Assembly (NCBI RefSeq): GCF_000337375.1
Contig: NZ_AOJG01000010.1
Location: 41,872 to 105,871, forward strand
Source: Halorubrum lipolyticum DSM 21995
Lineage (GTDB): Archaea; Halobacteriota; Halobacteria; Halobacteriales; Haloferacaceae
Length of the DNA: 64,000 bases
Direction of reading: 5' to 3'
In this document: positions 39,780 to 47,912 of the stretch, piece after piece
Layout of the letters: every line of letters begins with the position of its first letter
Numbering within the stretch: position 1 is the stretch's first letter
Made by a program: the position numbers and the translations under genes
The notes under the pieces: generated by a model
What the model saw: only the letters and a program-made list of their open reading frames with translations
Told to the model about the DNA's origin: nothing
The model's database searches: none

Positions 39780-40496
39780 ATGACAGACGACTGGGTGAGC
39801 CTCTTCTCGGGCGGGAAGGACTCCTCGTGGGCGCTGTACCGCGCGCTGGAGGAGGGCCTCGACGTCTCGCGGCTCCTGACGATTCACCCCGCTGGCGACT
39901 CGTACATGTACCACACGCCGGCGACCGAGCTCGCCGAACTCGCGGCCGAGAGCGTCGGGATCGACCTCGTCGAGGTGTCGCCCGACGACTTCGGTGCCGA
40001 CGACGTCGACGACGCGGGCGCGCAGGGAGACGCCGAGTTGGAGCCGATGGAGGCGGCGCTCCGCGAGACGGCCGCCGAGGAGGGGTTCGACCTCGCGGGC
40101 GTCACCGCCGGCGCGGTCGAGAGCGAGTTCCAGACGAACCGTATTCAGGGGATGTGCGACCGGCTCGATATCGGGCTCTTCGCGCCGCTGTGGCAGGAGG
40201 ACCCGGTCGCGCTCGCCGAGGCCATGTTCGACGCGGGCTTCGAGATCCGGATCGTGCAGGTGGCCGCCTACGGACTCGACGAGTCGTGGCTCGGCCGACG
40301 CTACGACGCGGACGCGCTCGCCGACCTCGTCGACCTCCGCGAGGAGTACGGGGTCCACCCACTCGGCGAGGGCGGCGAGTTCGAGACGTACGTCGTCGAC
40401 GGGCCACATATGGACCGCCGGATCGACATCGAGTACGACGCGGTCTGGGAGGGCGACCGCGGCCACGTCGAGATCCGCGACGCGCGCTTGGAGTAG
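39780..40496 (+). CDS. dph6: Diphthine-ammonia ligase-like PP-loop ATPase (Dph6)
   Basis: The 238-residue protein has the PP-loop SLFSGGKDSSWALYRALEEG at the N-terminus. Further Dph6 features are IHPAGDSYMYHTP and GAVESEFQTNRIQGMCDRLDIGLFAPLWQ, and GEFETYVVDGPHM near the C-terminus. Dph6 completes diphthamide on elongation factor 2 by amidating diphthine. The first enzyme of the same pathway (Dph2) is at 48720, which supports the assignment. An acidic insertion (about residues 68-85) is a lineage feature. The ATG at 39780 immediately precedes the PP-loop strand. Confidence 0.85.
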   Translation: MTDDWVSLFSGGKDSSWALYRALEEGLDVSRLLTIHPAGDSYMYHTPATELAELAAESVGIDLVEVSPDDFGADDVDDAGAQGDAELEPMEAALRETAAEEGFDLAGVTAGAVESEFQTNRIQGMCDRLDIGLFAPLWQEDPVALAEAMFDAGFEIRIVQVAAYGLDESWLGRRYDADALADLVDLREEYGVHPLGEGGEFETYVVDGPHMDRRIDIEYDAVWEGDRGHVEIRDARLE

Positions 40497-40521
40497 GGGT
40501 CGTCGCTCCGGGCGCTCCGGG

Positions 40522-41775
40522 TTACGGCCAGTTACCGGCCTGGTCGTACGCGTCGACGATCCGGTCGATGGCGACGACGTACGCCGCGGTCCGGAGGTTC
40601 GGCGTGTCGCGGGCCCCGTACGCGTCAACCATGCCGTCGAACGCCTCGGTGATCACACGCTCTAACTCCTCGTTCACCCGCTCTTCCGTCCAGTAGAACC
40701 GCTGTCGGTTCTGGACCCACTCGAAGTACGAGACGGTGACGCCGCCGGCGTTGGCGAGGATATCGGGGACGACGTACACGTCCTTATCGACGAGCACGTC
40801 GTCCGCGTCCGGGGTGAGCGGCCCGTTCGCGGCCTCGACGACCACGTCGGCGCGCACGTCGGTCGCGAGGTCGCCGTCGATCGCGTTCTCCAGCGCGGCC
40901 GGAACGAGGAGGTCGACGTCGAGCGTCAGCAGCTCCTCGTTCGTGAGCGCCGCCGCGTCGCCGTACCCGCTGACGGAGCCGGTCTCCGCCTTGTGGGTTT
41001 TCACGGCACGCGGGTCGAGCCCGTCGGGCGCGCGGATGCCGCCGGAGGAGTCGGAGACCGCGACCACGTCGGCGCCGAGGTCGTCGAGCAGCGCGGCGGC
41101 GACCGAACCCGCGTTCCCGTACCCCTGGACGGCGACCGTCGCGCCCGCGAGGTCGCGGTCGAGCCAGTCGAACGCCTCCCGCGCGGCGAGCGCGACGGAG
41201 CGGCCGGTCGCCTCGACGCGCCCCTCGCTGCCGCCCGAGTCGAGCGCCTTCCCGGTGATGACGCCGGGAGCGGTCGTGTTTTCGAGGGTCTCGTAGGTGT
41301 CTTTGATCCAGTTCATCTCCCGCTGACCGGTGTTGACGTCGGGCGCGGGGATGTCGCGGTCCTCGCCGATCAGCGGGCGGAGCTCCTTCGCGAACGAGCG
41401 GGTGAGCCGTTCCAGTTCGGACTCGGAGTAGTCGGCCGGATCGATCGCGATTCCGCCCTTCCCGCCGCCGTACGGGACGTCGACGACGGCGCACTTGTAC
41501 GCCATCCACCCGGACAGCGCCTTGACCTCGTCGCGGCTGACGCCCGGGTGATACCGGATGCCGCCCTTGTACGGCCCGCGGTCGCCGTTGAACTGCGATC
41601 GATACGCCCGGACCGTCTCCAGCGAGCCGTCGTCGAGCTCGAACGTGAGGTTCGTTTCCAGCACGCGCTCGGGGTTCTTCAGACGGTCGAGGACGCCCGC
41701 GGGCGCGTCGAGGAACGCCGCGGCGTCGTCGACCTGCTCTTGAAGGCTCTCGAAGGGATTGGCTTGGTCGGCCAT
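40522..41775 (-). CDS. gdhA: Glutamate dehydrogenase
   Basis: The 417-residue enzyme has the catalytic and glutamate-binding motifs: [23 protein letters not shown] (catalytic lysine in GGKGG), [25 protein letters not shown], and the NAD(P)-binding [11 protein letters not shown]. It interconverts glutamate and 2-oxoglutarate plus ammonia. The gene symbol is given by general usage; haloarchaea have several paralogues with different coenzyme preference, which cannot be told here. It lies next to the CitE-like and MaoC-like genes; the methylaspartate cycle of some haloarchaea also needs glutamate dehydrogenase. Confidence 0.95.
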   Translation of the reverse strand: MADQANPFESLQEQVDDAAAFLDAPAGVLDRLKNPERVLETNLTFELDDGSLETVRAYRSQFNGDRGPYKGGIRYHPGVSRDEVKALSGWMAYKCAVVDVPYGGGKGGIAIDPADYSESELERLTRSFAKELRPLIGEDRDIPAPDVNTGQREMNWIKDTYETLENTTAPGVITGKALDSGGSEGRVEATGRSVALAAREAFDWLDRDLAGATVAVQGYGNAGSVAAALLDDLGADVVAVSDSSGGIRAPDGLDPRAVKTHKAETGSVSGYGDAAALTNEELLTLDVDLLVPAALENAIDGDLATDVRADVVVEAANGPLTPDADDVLVDKDVYVVPDILANAGGVTVSYFEWVQNRQRFYWTEERVNEELERVITEAFDGMVDAYGARDTPNLRTAAYVVAIDRIVDAYDQAGNWP

Positions 41776-41842
41776 ACCTCTGTCTCCCGAGGGGTCGAGG
41801 TTAACTGTGGCGGACGGTTCGGTTCTTGTCCCGACCGGTGTC

Positions 41843-42715
41843 CTACCGATCGCTCGCGGCGGCGCGCTCGGCGATCCGCTCCGCTTGCGCGATCAGGGGG
41901 GCGTCGATCATCTCGCCGTCGACCTGGAAGACGGCCCGTCCCTCTCGGTCCGCTGCGTCGCGGGCGTCGAGCACCGCCTCGGCCCACTCGACCTCCTCGG
42001 GGTCCGGCGTGAACGCCGCGTTGATCGGGTCGACCTGGGCCGGGTGGATCGCGAGCTTCCCGTCGTAGCCGAGCGTGAGCGCGAACGCGGCCTCGTCGCG
42101 GAGCCCGTCCGTATCGGAGAAGTCGGTGTACACCGTGTCGATCGCGTCGACGTCGGCCGCGCCGGCCGCGAGGACGACGTGCTCGCGGGCGTACAACACC
42201 TCGGTCCCCTCGTCGGTGCGGGTCGCGCCCACGTCGGCCGCGAGGTCCTCGGCGCCGAAGACGAGCGCGTCGGTCGCTGAGGCGGCCGCGATCGACTCGG
42301 CCGAGAGGACCCCTGCCGCCGTCTCGACCAGCGCGAACGCGGCCGGGTCGAGCCCGCGGTCCGCGCAGAGCGCCGCCGCCTCCTCGACGCGGTCGGGCGA
42401 CTCGACCTTCGGGAGCATGACCGCGTCGAGGCGCGGATCGGCCCGCCGGTCGACCGCGAGCTGCTCTCCGGCACCCACCAGCGCGTCGAGGTCGACCGCC
42501 GGCTCGGCGGCCGTGAGCCGGACGCACACCTCCGCGTCCGGGTCGAAGTCGGGGTCCGTGAGGACCGCGCGGACGTGCTCCCGGGCCTCGGCCTTCCGGT
42601 CGGGCGCGACCGCGTCCTCGAGGTCGAAACAGATCACGTCGGCGCCGGCGCCGGGGGCCTTGCGCATGAGCTCCGGGCGGTCGCCGGGAGAGAACAGCAG
42701 GCTTCGTCGGGCCAT
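41843..42715 (-). CDS. HpcH/HpaI-CitE family CoA-ester lyase (malyl-CoA lyase-like)
   Basis: The 290-residue TIM-barrel protein starts [20 protein letters not shown] and has FDLEDAV (metal and CoA region), [36 protein letters not shown] and [15 protein letters not shown], all hallmarks of CitE-like lyases including beta-methylmalyl-CoA/malyl-CoA lyase. A conserved [13 protein letters not shown] follows. It would cleave or form malyl-type thioesters. It is divergent from the MaoC-like hydratase at 42844, a pair that recurs in haloarchaea. Confidence 0.88.
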   Translation of the reverse strand: MARRSLLFSPGDRPELMRKAPGAGADVICFDLEDAVAPDRKAEAREHVRAVLTDPDFDPDAEVCVRLTAAEPAVDLDALVGAGEQLAVDRRADPRLDAVMLPKVESPDRVEEAAALCADRGLDPAAFALVETAAGVLSAESIAAASATDALVFGAEDLAADVGATRTDEGTEVLYAREHVVLAAGAADVDAIDTVYTDFSDTDGLRDEAAFALTLGYDGKLAIHPAQVDPINAAFTPDPEEVEWAEAVLDARDAADREGRAVFQVDGEMIDAPLIAQAERIAERAAASDR

Positions 42716-42843
42716 GTCGGGCGGTCCGCACCCACGGACATAAATCGTCGCGACGGCGACGGCGACCGGTCGGTTCGTCGCCCGACGCGCCGCGCGCCCG
42801 ACGGAACGGTAGCGATTTGACGCCGCCCGCCGACGGTGGCGCC

Positions 42844-43314
42844 ATGCCCGGACGCTACTACGAGGAGTTCGCGGTCGGCGAGACGATCGAGCACGCGACG
42901 CGACGAACGGTGAGCGAGGCCGACAACCAGCGGTTCTGCGACATGACGATGAACCAGCAGCCGCTCCACCTCGACGCCGACTTCGCCGAGGGGACGCAGT
43001 TCGGCGAGCGGCTCGTCAACGGCCTGTACACCATGTCGCTCGCGGTCGGCGTGTCGATCCCGGAGACGACCGACGGCACCATCGTCGCGAACCTCTCGTA
43101 CGATAGCGTCGAGCACCCGAATCCGGTGTTCCACGGCGACACAATTCGCGCGCGGTCGACCGTCACGGACAAGCGCGAGACGAGCGACGGCGAGCGCGGC
43201 GTCGTCACGATGCACGTGGAGGCGTTCAAGACCGTCGAGGAGGGCGACGACGTGCTCGTCTGCGAGTTCGACCGGACCGTGCTCTCGGAGAAGCGGCCGA
43301 ACGACGGGGAGTAG
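42844..43314 (+). CDS. MaoC-like hot-dog dehydratase
   Basis: The 156-residue protein has a single hot-dog fold with the hydratase-type segment FCDMTMNQQPLHLDADFAEG. This is a variant of the D-x-N-P-x-H active-site loop, with extra residues between Asp and Asn. GERLVNGLYTMSLAVG is the central helix. It likely hydrates an enoyl-CoA or mesaconyl-type thioester in concert with the divergent CitE-like lyase. True mesaconyl-CoA hydratase is about twice this length, so that identity is unlikely for this protein. The ATG at 42844 starts MPGRYYEEFAVGE. Confidence 0.85.
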   Translation: MPGRYYEEFAVGETIEHATRRTVSEADNQRFCDMTMNQQPLHLDADFAEGTQFGERLVNGLYTMSLAVGVSIPETTDGTIVANLSYDSVEHPNPVFHGDTIRARSTVTDKRETSDGERGVVTMHVEAFKTVEEGDDVLVCEFDRTVLSEKRPNDGE

Positions 43315-43348
43315 CCGGCCGACGGCGAGTCGGCGACCGCGGAGCGAC

Positions 43349-43957
43349 TCAGTTCCCCCCGTCGTCGCCGGCCAGCAGCAGGCCGAGATACGACGTGCGG
43401 ACCTGCGAGTCGCCGTCGAGCCCGAGGCGGTCGAGGGCCTCCATCGCCTCGTCGCGGGTGGCCTCGATCGCTCCTTCGTCGTCGACCTCGCGCTCGATCT
43501 CGACGAACTCGCCGACGCCGTCGACCGCGTCGAGAGTCACGGTGAACCCCGCGAACGACCAGAACTCGCGGCGCTTCTCGACGACCGCGGCCGGCTCGAA
43601 GCCGAGCCCCGAGAGTACGCCGGCCATCGCCTCGCCGTCGTCGACGGCGGTCTCGTGTTCGACGCGCGTCTTCGACCCCTCGTCGAGCAGCGGCCCTTTA
43701 TAAGTGACTTTCGTCGTTTCCGCGGTCGACGCCTCGTCGCTCCGGCCGTCGTTCGGGGAGTCGGGCGGCGCCTCGGCCGGGAGCGGGCTCTCGCGCCGGA
43801 TCCGGAGCGCCTCGTCCGTCTCGGCGAAGTCGCGGTGCGGCGCGTCGTAGTACGCGTCCCGCTGGCGGCGGGCGTCGACGCGTTCGGCACCGGCCTCGCG
43901 CAGCCGTTCCCTGACCGCGTCGGCCTCGGCGGGCACCTTGATCTCGACCTCGTACAT
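43349..43957 (-). CDS. CYTH-domain protein (CyaB/ThTPase-like)
   Basis: The 202-residue protein starts MYEVEIKVP, containing the ExExK metal-phosphate motif of the CYTH superfamily. Further tunnel residues are DAYYDAPHRDFAETDEALRIRRE, TKVTYKGPLL, KTRVEHETAV and FVEIEREVDD. These bind triphosphate and divalent metal; members include class IV adenylate cyclase and thiamine triphosphatase or tripolyphosphatase. Activity cannot be chosen from the sequence. It is convergent with the MaoC gene and divergent from the FKBP gene. Confidence 0.9.
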   Translation of the reverse strand: MYEVEIKVPAEADAVRERLREAGAERVDARRQRDAYYDAPHRDFAETDEALRIRRESPLPAEAPPDSPNDGRSDEASTAETTKVTYKGPLLDEGSKTRVEHETAVDDGEAMAGVLSGLGFEPAAVVEKRREFWSFAGFTVTLDAVDGVGEFVEIEREVDDEGAIEATRDEAMEALDRLGLDGDSQVRTSYLGLLLAGDDGGN

Positions 43958-44073
43958 ACCACCGGGTCCGCCGGGACGGTTCTTAAGCGCCGCGGGATGC
44001 TGACTCCCGAGCGGTGCGGTCGTCGCCGTGTCGAACCGTGCGCCTTAAGGGTGTAACAGGAAACCTTCTGGGT

Positions 44074-45009
44074 ATGAGCGACCAGGAGCAAGCGGACGCG
44101 GCCGAGGACGCAGACGAGGCCGAGACCGAGACCGAGGGACTCGCCGACGGCGACTTCGTGCGAGTCGCGTACACCATCCGAACCGCCGACGACGACCGCG
44201 TCATCGACACCACCGACGAGGAGGTCGCCGAGGACGCGGAAATCGACACCGAGGAGCACGAGTTCGAACCGCGCGTCATCGCGCTGGGCGCGGGTCACGT
44301 GTTCCCGTCCGTCGACGAGGCCTTCATCGGCGCCGAGGTCGGCGACGAGGGCGTCGTGGACGTGCCAGCCGACGACGCCTTCGGCGCGTACGACCCCGAC
44401 GAGGTCGAGACCGTCAAGGCCGACAAGATCCCCGAGGACAGCCGCTACCCCGGCGCGCAGGTCCAGATCGACAACCGCCAGGGCTACCTCGAGACGATCA
44501 TCGGGGGCCGCGCCCGCGTCGACTTCAACCACCCGCTGGCCGGCGAGGACCTCGAGTACGAGTACGAGATCCTCGAGCAGATCGACGACCGCGAGCAGCA
44601 GGCCGCCGGCATGCTCGGGATGTACCTCCAGGAGGCGCCCGAGGTCCGGATCGAGACGGTCACCGAGGAAGAGGAGACCGTCACCGAGGACGACGACGGG
44701 GAGGAGGTCGTCGAGACCGAAGAGGTCGAGAAGGACGTTCTCTACGTGACGGCCACGCAGGCGATGCAGATGAACCAGCAGTGGATGTTCCAGAAACAGC
44801 AGATCGCGCAGGACCTCATGGGTCGGCTCGACCTCGACCGCGTCGTGGTCGAGGAGGTCATCGAAGGCGGCGGCATGGGCGGTCTCGGCGGCATGATGGG
44901 CGGCATGGGCGGCGCCGGTGCCGGCGACATCGAGGAGGCGCTCGAAGACGTCGACGTCGACGCCGACGAGATCGTCGACGAGATCGACGACGAGATCGAC
45001 GACGAGTAA
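44074..45009 (+). CDS. FKBP-type peptidyl-prolyl isomerase (SlyD-like) with GGM segment
   Basis: The 311-residue protein has an FKBP domain with inserted flap: GDFVRVAYTIRTADDDRVIDTT, VIALGAGHVFPSVDEAFIG and VDVPADDAFGAYDPDEV. IIGGRARVDFNHPLAGEDLEYE marks the SlyD-type closing strands. A long C-terminal extension follows (about residues 170-311). It contains a helical region (TATQAMQMNQQWMFQKQQIAQ), a GGGMGGLGGMMGGMGG stretch (about 265-280) resembling chaperonin tails, and a terminal acidic run. It should catalyse proline isomerisation and assist folding. The ATG at 44074 is used. Confidence 0.9.
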   Translation: MSDQEQADAAEDADEAETETEGLADGDFVRVAYTIRTADDDRVIDTTDEEVAEDAEIDTEEHEFEPRVIALGAGHVFPSVDEAFIGAEVGDEGVVDVPADDAFGAYDPDEVETVKADKIPEDSRYPGAQVQIDNRQGYLETIIGGRARVDFNHPLAGEDLEYEYEILEQIDDREQQAAGMLGMYLQEAPEVRIETVTEEEETVTEDDDGEEVVETEEVEKDVLYVTATQAMQMNQQWMFQKQQIAQDLMGRLDLDRVVVEEVIEGGGMGGLGGMMGGMGGAGAGDIEEALEDVDVDADEIVDEIDDEIDDE

Positions 45010-45091
45010 ACCGGACCGCGGCCGGACCCGCAGAGGTGCCGTGCGAACGCGAACCGATCCCTTTTGAACTGCGGTCGACGCACTGAGAGAC

Positions 45092-45352
45092 ATGGAGATC
45101 GAACGTGCGCGCGACGACCTCGTCGTCGCCGCGAGCGCCGGAGGCGCGACGATCGCGATAGCGCTTCTGTCCGGCGTCGCCGGCGTCGTGGACGTGTCGA
45201 CGCTGCCGACACTGGCGCCGCTGGTCGTCTACGCTGGCTACCTCTTCTCGCGGAAGGGCGGACCGTACGGTTCGCTCGACAGACCGCGGAACTGGGCGGC
45301 GGTCGCAGTGCTCGTCGGCGTCATCGTCGTCGCTGCGGCGTCGGTGGTATAA
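45092..45352 (+). CDS. Small membrane protein with three hydrophobic segments
   Basis: The 86-residue protein has hydrophobic segments at about residues 10-32, 38-52 and 66-86, separated by a charged loop (SRKGGPYGSLDRPRNW). No known motif is present. It sits 82 bases after the FKBP gene on the same strand, with no obvious partner. Good codon usage and a clean start support it as a real gene. Confidence 0.65.
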   Translation: MEIERARDDLVVAASAGGATIAIALLSGVAGVVDVSTLPTLAPLVVYAGYLFSRKGGPYGSLDRPRNWAAVAVLVGVIVVAAASVV

Positions 45353-45377
45353 GGGGAGAGAGTCAGCCGCGTCCGGG

Positions 45378-46025
45378 TCAGGCGATGTCGCGGCTCGTGT
45401 CTACCGAGACCGTGTCGGTGAGCTTCAGCTTGAGGGGTTCTTCGAGCGCCGCGCCGCCGCGGAACTTCGGAACGATCAGTCGGTTCACGATCTCCGTCCC
45501 GGTCACGGTCGTCCGGAGGTCGAAGACCACGTCCGCGATCTGCTCGGTGACGACGCGGTTGTCCCCGCTTTCGCCTTTAAACGCGTGTATCACCGCGATG
45601 CCGCCGGCGTCGGCGACGCGCCCGCGGAGGTCGGTGAGGAACGAGGCGTACCGCGACCGGTCGACCGCCTCCAGCGGCTCGACGGAGTCGACGACGAGGG
45701 TGGCGCGCTCTGGGAGGTCGGCCGCGGCCGCCAGCACGTCGCCGATCGGGTCCTCGCGGTCCGTCTCCTCGACGACGGTCTTCCTGTCTCCGCCCTCGAC
45801 ACCGTCGTCGCTCCCGCTCGCTCCGTCGAGGACGAGGCTCGCCTCGACCGCGTCGGCCGAGCGCACCGTCGTGAGGTAGCGACACTTCCGCGGGCGCGAG
45901 AATCGGTCCACGATCAGCTCCGATTGACTCGCGGGGTCCGCCTTCAACACGACGACGCTGCCGCTCGGGAGCCCGCCGCCGAACTCTCTGTCCAGCACGG
46001 AGATCCCGGTCGGAAGCGTCTCCAT
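45378..46025 (-). CDS. RecA/KaiC-superfamily ATPase-like protein (HTR-like)
   Basis: The 215-residue protein starts METLPTGISVLDREFGGGLPSGSVVVLKADPASQSELIV, which is the KaiC/GvpD-type beginning; the Walker A lysine and serine are replaced (ADPASQS), so ATP binding is doubtful. Walker B-like residues appear in ATLVVDSVEPL. Related haloarchaeal proteins are named HTR-like. It follows the MinD-like gene on the same strand. A GTG at 46103 overlaps the stop of that gene (GTGA) and would add 26 residues; I prefer the ATG at 46025 from family layout. Confidence 0.75.
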   Translation of the reverse strand: METLPTGISVLDREFGGGLPSGSVVVLKADPASQSELIVDRFSRPRKCRYLTTVRSADAVEASLVLDGASGSDDGVEGGDRKTVVEETDREDPIGDVLAAAADLPERATLVVDSVEPLEAVDRSRYASFLTDLRGRVADAGGIAVIHAFKGESGDNRVVTEQIADVVFDLRTTVTGTEIVNRLIVPKFRGGAALEEPLKLKLTDTVSVDTSRDIA

Positions 46026-46099
46026 ACACCCGCTGCCGGCTCCGGAGGTTTGGCTCTGTCGGTGGGGGGCGAGCGCCCGACGCGAACCGGGGCCGACGT

Positions 46100-46774
46100 T
46101 CACGCGACCCGCCAGCGGTCCGCCCCGTGCGCGTCGACGATCCGACGCGCCAGGTCGTCGTACGCCGCCCGCACCGAGGTCGCTGACAGGGGTTCGGGTT
46201 CAGCGGGGGGGATCCGCCCGAGCACCGGACAGCCGAGCAGGTCTTCCACCCCCGCCGGAACCGACTCGGCCCGGACGGCGACGACGCCGAGCGGGGGACA
46301 GTCCAGCCGGCGAGCGAGCGCCGCGGTCTTGGCGGCGTCTCGGAGCGCCGCGCGTCGAAGCGGCGTCGCGATGAGACACCGGTCGGCGACCCGGAGCGGC
46401 GCCGCGGCGTCGGGCGACGCCCCCGCCGGACAGTCGAGGAGGGTCGGGGAGTCGTCGGGGACCGTCTCGGCGAGTGCGCTGAGGACGCTTCCGGCGTCGA
46501 CGTCTCCGGGGTCGTCGGGCGCCGCAAGGACCGTCGGCGCCCGCCGATCGGGACGGAGCTCACCGTCGGGCCGGATGGCGTCGATCACGGTCGGCGCGCT
46601 CGCGGCGGGCTCGCGGTCCCCGTCCGTCGCGCTCGCCAGCCGCGCGAGGTTCGGGAGGTCCCAGTCGGCGTCGGCGGCGACGACGGGCGCGCCCCGCCGC
46701 GAGAGCGCCCGCGCGAGCCCCAGCGTGGTGGTCGTCTTTCCGCTTCCGCCCTTTCCGCCGGCCACGGCTATCAC
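46100..46774 (-). CDS. MinD/ParA-type ATPase
   Basis: The 224-residue protein has the deviant Walker A motif GGKGGSGKTTTT (about residues 6-17) with the signature lysine, then VVAADADWDLPNL and TLLDCPAGASPDAA as Walker B region. It lacks an obvious membrane-targeting helix; length is short compared with MinD (about 260). The downstream gene encodes an HTR-like protein and translation may be coupled by a GTGA overlap. Such pairs could position or regulate cellular structures; the role is unknown. Confidence 0.85.
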   Translation of the reverse strand: MIAVAGGKGGSGKTTTTLGLARALSRRGAPVVAADADWDLPNLARLASATDGDREPAASAPTVIDAIRPDGELRPDRRAPTVLAAPDDPGDVDAGSVLSALAETVPDDSPTLLDCPAGASPDAAAPLRVADRCLIATPLRRAALRDAAKTAALARRLDCPPLGVVAVRAESVPAGVEDLLGCPVLGRIPPAEPEPLSATSVRAAYDDLARRIVDAHGADRWRVA

Positions 46775-46956
46775 GGGGCGGGTTGCGTCGCTATCGCTGA
46801 TAAAGGGTCGGACGCTTCGCCGAAACCCTCAGCAGGTGAAGTTGTCCACTTCAATCGTTCAGTGCAGGAACACCGGCGAGAGATAGTGGGAGTGGACGTT
46901 TCAGATCGATGGCGGCGATATCGCACTTAAACGACCGTGAGTGGTAGCAGCGGTTA
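46775..46956. other. Intergenic region before the hairpin-rich element
   Basis: These 182 bases hold no credible gene. A small inverted repeat (TGAAGT-TGTCC-ACTTCA, 46837-46853) lies here and may be a protein-binding site or short terminator of the opposite gene. Otherwise nothing recognisable. Confidence 0.4.
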
Positions 46957-47262
46957 CTTATAAGCGTACTGCGGTGGCGCGCCCCGGTGAGCGGCCGACA
47001 GGCCGCGAACCGACGGTGCGAGGGAGTCGCTGGCGCCGTCGGCGCCAGCGACGAGGCTGGGGAGGTGTGAGGTGCGGTGCTGTGCGGGAGGGGGTGGGAC
47101 TCAAAGGGGCAGTCGCTGCGCGCGGCGCAGGCGACGTAAGGACCGCAGGGAACGAGCGAAGTGAGTGACCGAGGACCGCAGCGAGCGTGCGCCGCGCGCA
47201 GCGGCTGGGGCTTTGGAGGTCGTCACCGCGTCGTCGACGACGTATAAACAGCCGACGGCAAC
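46957..47262 (+). ncRNA. Dispersed hairpin-rich element, copy 2 (candidate structured RNA)
   Basis: TTATAAGC at 46958-46965 is followed at offset 13 by GCGGTGGCGCGC (46971-46982) and at offset 33 by the hairpin GCGGCC-GACA-GGCCGC (46991-47006). Next is a perfect 12-base stem with a 3-base loop (47026-47052), then the conserved core GAGGCTGGGGAGGTGTGAGG...GCTGTGCGG (47053-47087). A 15-base perfect inverted repeat, arms 47115-47129 and 47188-47202, follows. The element ends with GGCTGGGGCTTTGGAGGTCGTCACCGC (47203-47229) and a palindrome CGTCGTCGACGACG. Six-frame reading yields no plausible protein. Confidence 0.6.
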
Positions 47263-47422
47263 ACCTCAACCCGACTTATAAACAACTACTTCACCACAGT
47301 GATCCACGTACTCCCGCCATCGATCAAGAACCGCTCTTCGTCGATCAGCGGTTTCGGACAGGAATACGTCTGGAGAGCAGGGCCTCAACAGAGCCGGTGG
47401 GACGGGATCGAAACCGAACGGC
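47263..47422. other. Intergenic region after the hairpin-rich element
   Basis: The 160 bases up to the YlbF gene stop show no gene. A TATA-like CTTATAAAC lies at about 47275-47283 with no start codon of a convincing frame after it. Confidence 0.35.
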
Positions 47423-47815
47423 TCAGTCCTGACAGCAGCCGCCGGCCTCGCCGCCGAAGTCGACCGCGAGCGGCTCCGAGATGGCCTCGTTCACCGTTTC
47501 GAGGGTATCGGTCAGCTCCGCTTGGGCGTCGAGGAACTCGCTCATGACGGGCATCGAGTGGAGTTCGTCCTGGGCCGCCTGTACCTTTTGAAGCCCGGAG
47601 TTCGTCGCCTGTCCGGTCTCTCGGGCCTGCATGAACTCCGCGCGGAGCTGCTCGAACTCGTCGATCTTCGCTTGGACCGCCTCGTCGCGCTGCACCGCTT
47701 CGCGGGCCGACTCGAACCGCTCGTACTCCGGTGTCTGGGCGATGCGCTCGCCGAGCTCGCGACCGAGGTCCTCGATTGCGGCCTGTTCGTCGGGGGAGGC
47801 CTGTTCGACGCTCAT
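47423..47815 (-). CDS. YlbF/YmcA family protein
   Basis: The 130-residue protein is helical and acidic, with the YlbF-family layout: LGERIAQTPEYERFESAREAVQRDEAVQAKIDEFEQLR (about residues 19-56) and a second long helix to about residue 105. In Bacillus YlbF, YmcA and YaaT form an iron-sulfur complex controlling RNase Y. The C-terminus ends GGCCQD, whose double cysteine may bind a metal or cluster. The function in archaea is unknown; family assignment rests on the helical pattern. Confidence 0.8.
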   Translation of the reverse strand: MSVEQASPDEQAAIEDLGRELGERIAQTPEYERFESAREAVQRDEAVQAKIDEFEQLRAEFMQARETGQATNSGLQKVQAAQDELHSMPVMSEFLDAQAELTDTLETVNEAISEPLAVDFGGEAGGCCQD

Positions 47816-47912
47816 ACCCGATCGTCGGGACGGATCGGTTTCAACCTGCCGGAGCCGGGGGTGTCTCCGGGGGTCGGGCGGGCGTCCGTGACCCCCGATC
47901 TCGGCCTCCGGC

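Noticed and set aside
46026..46103. A GTG start for the KaiC-like protein overlapping the MinD-like gene
   Set aside because: The GTGA overlap is tempting, but the 26 extra residues are low-complexity and the family starts at the METLPTG block. It is kept as an alternative only.
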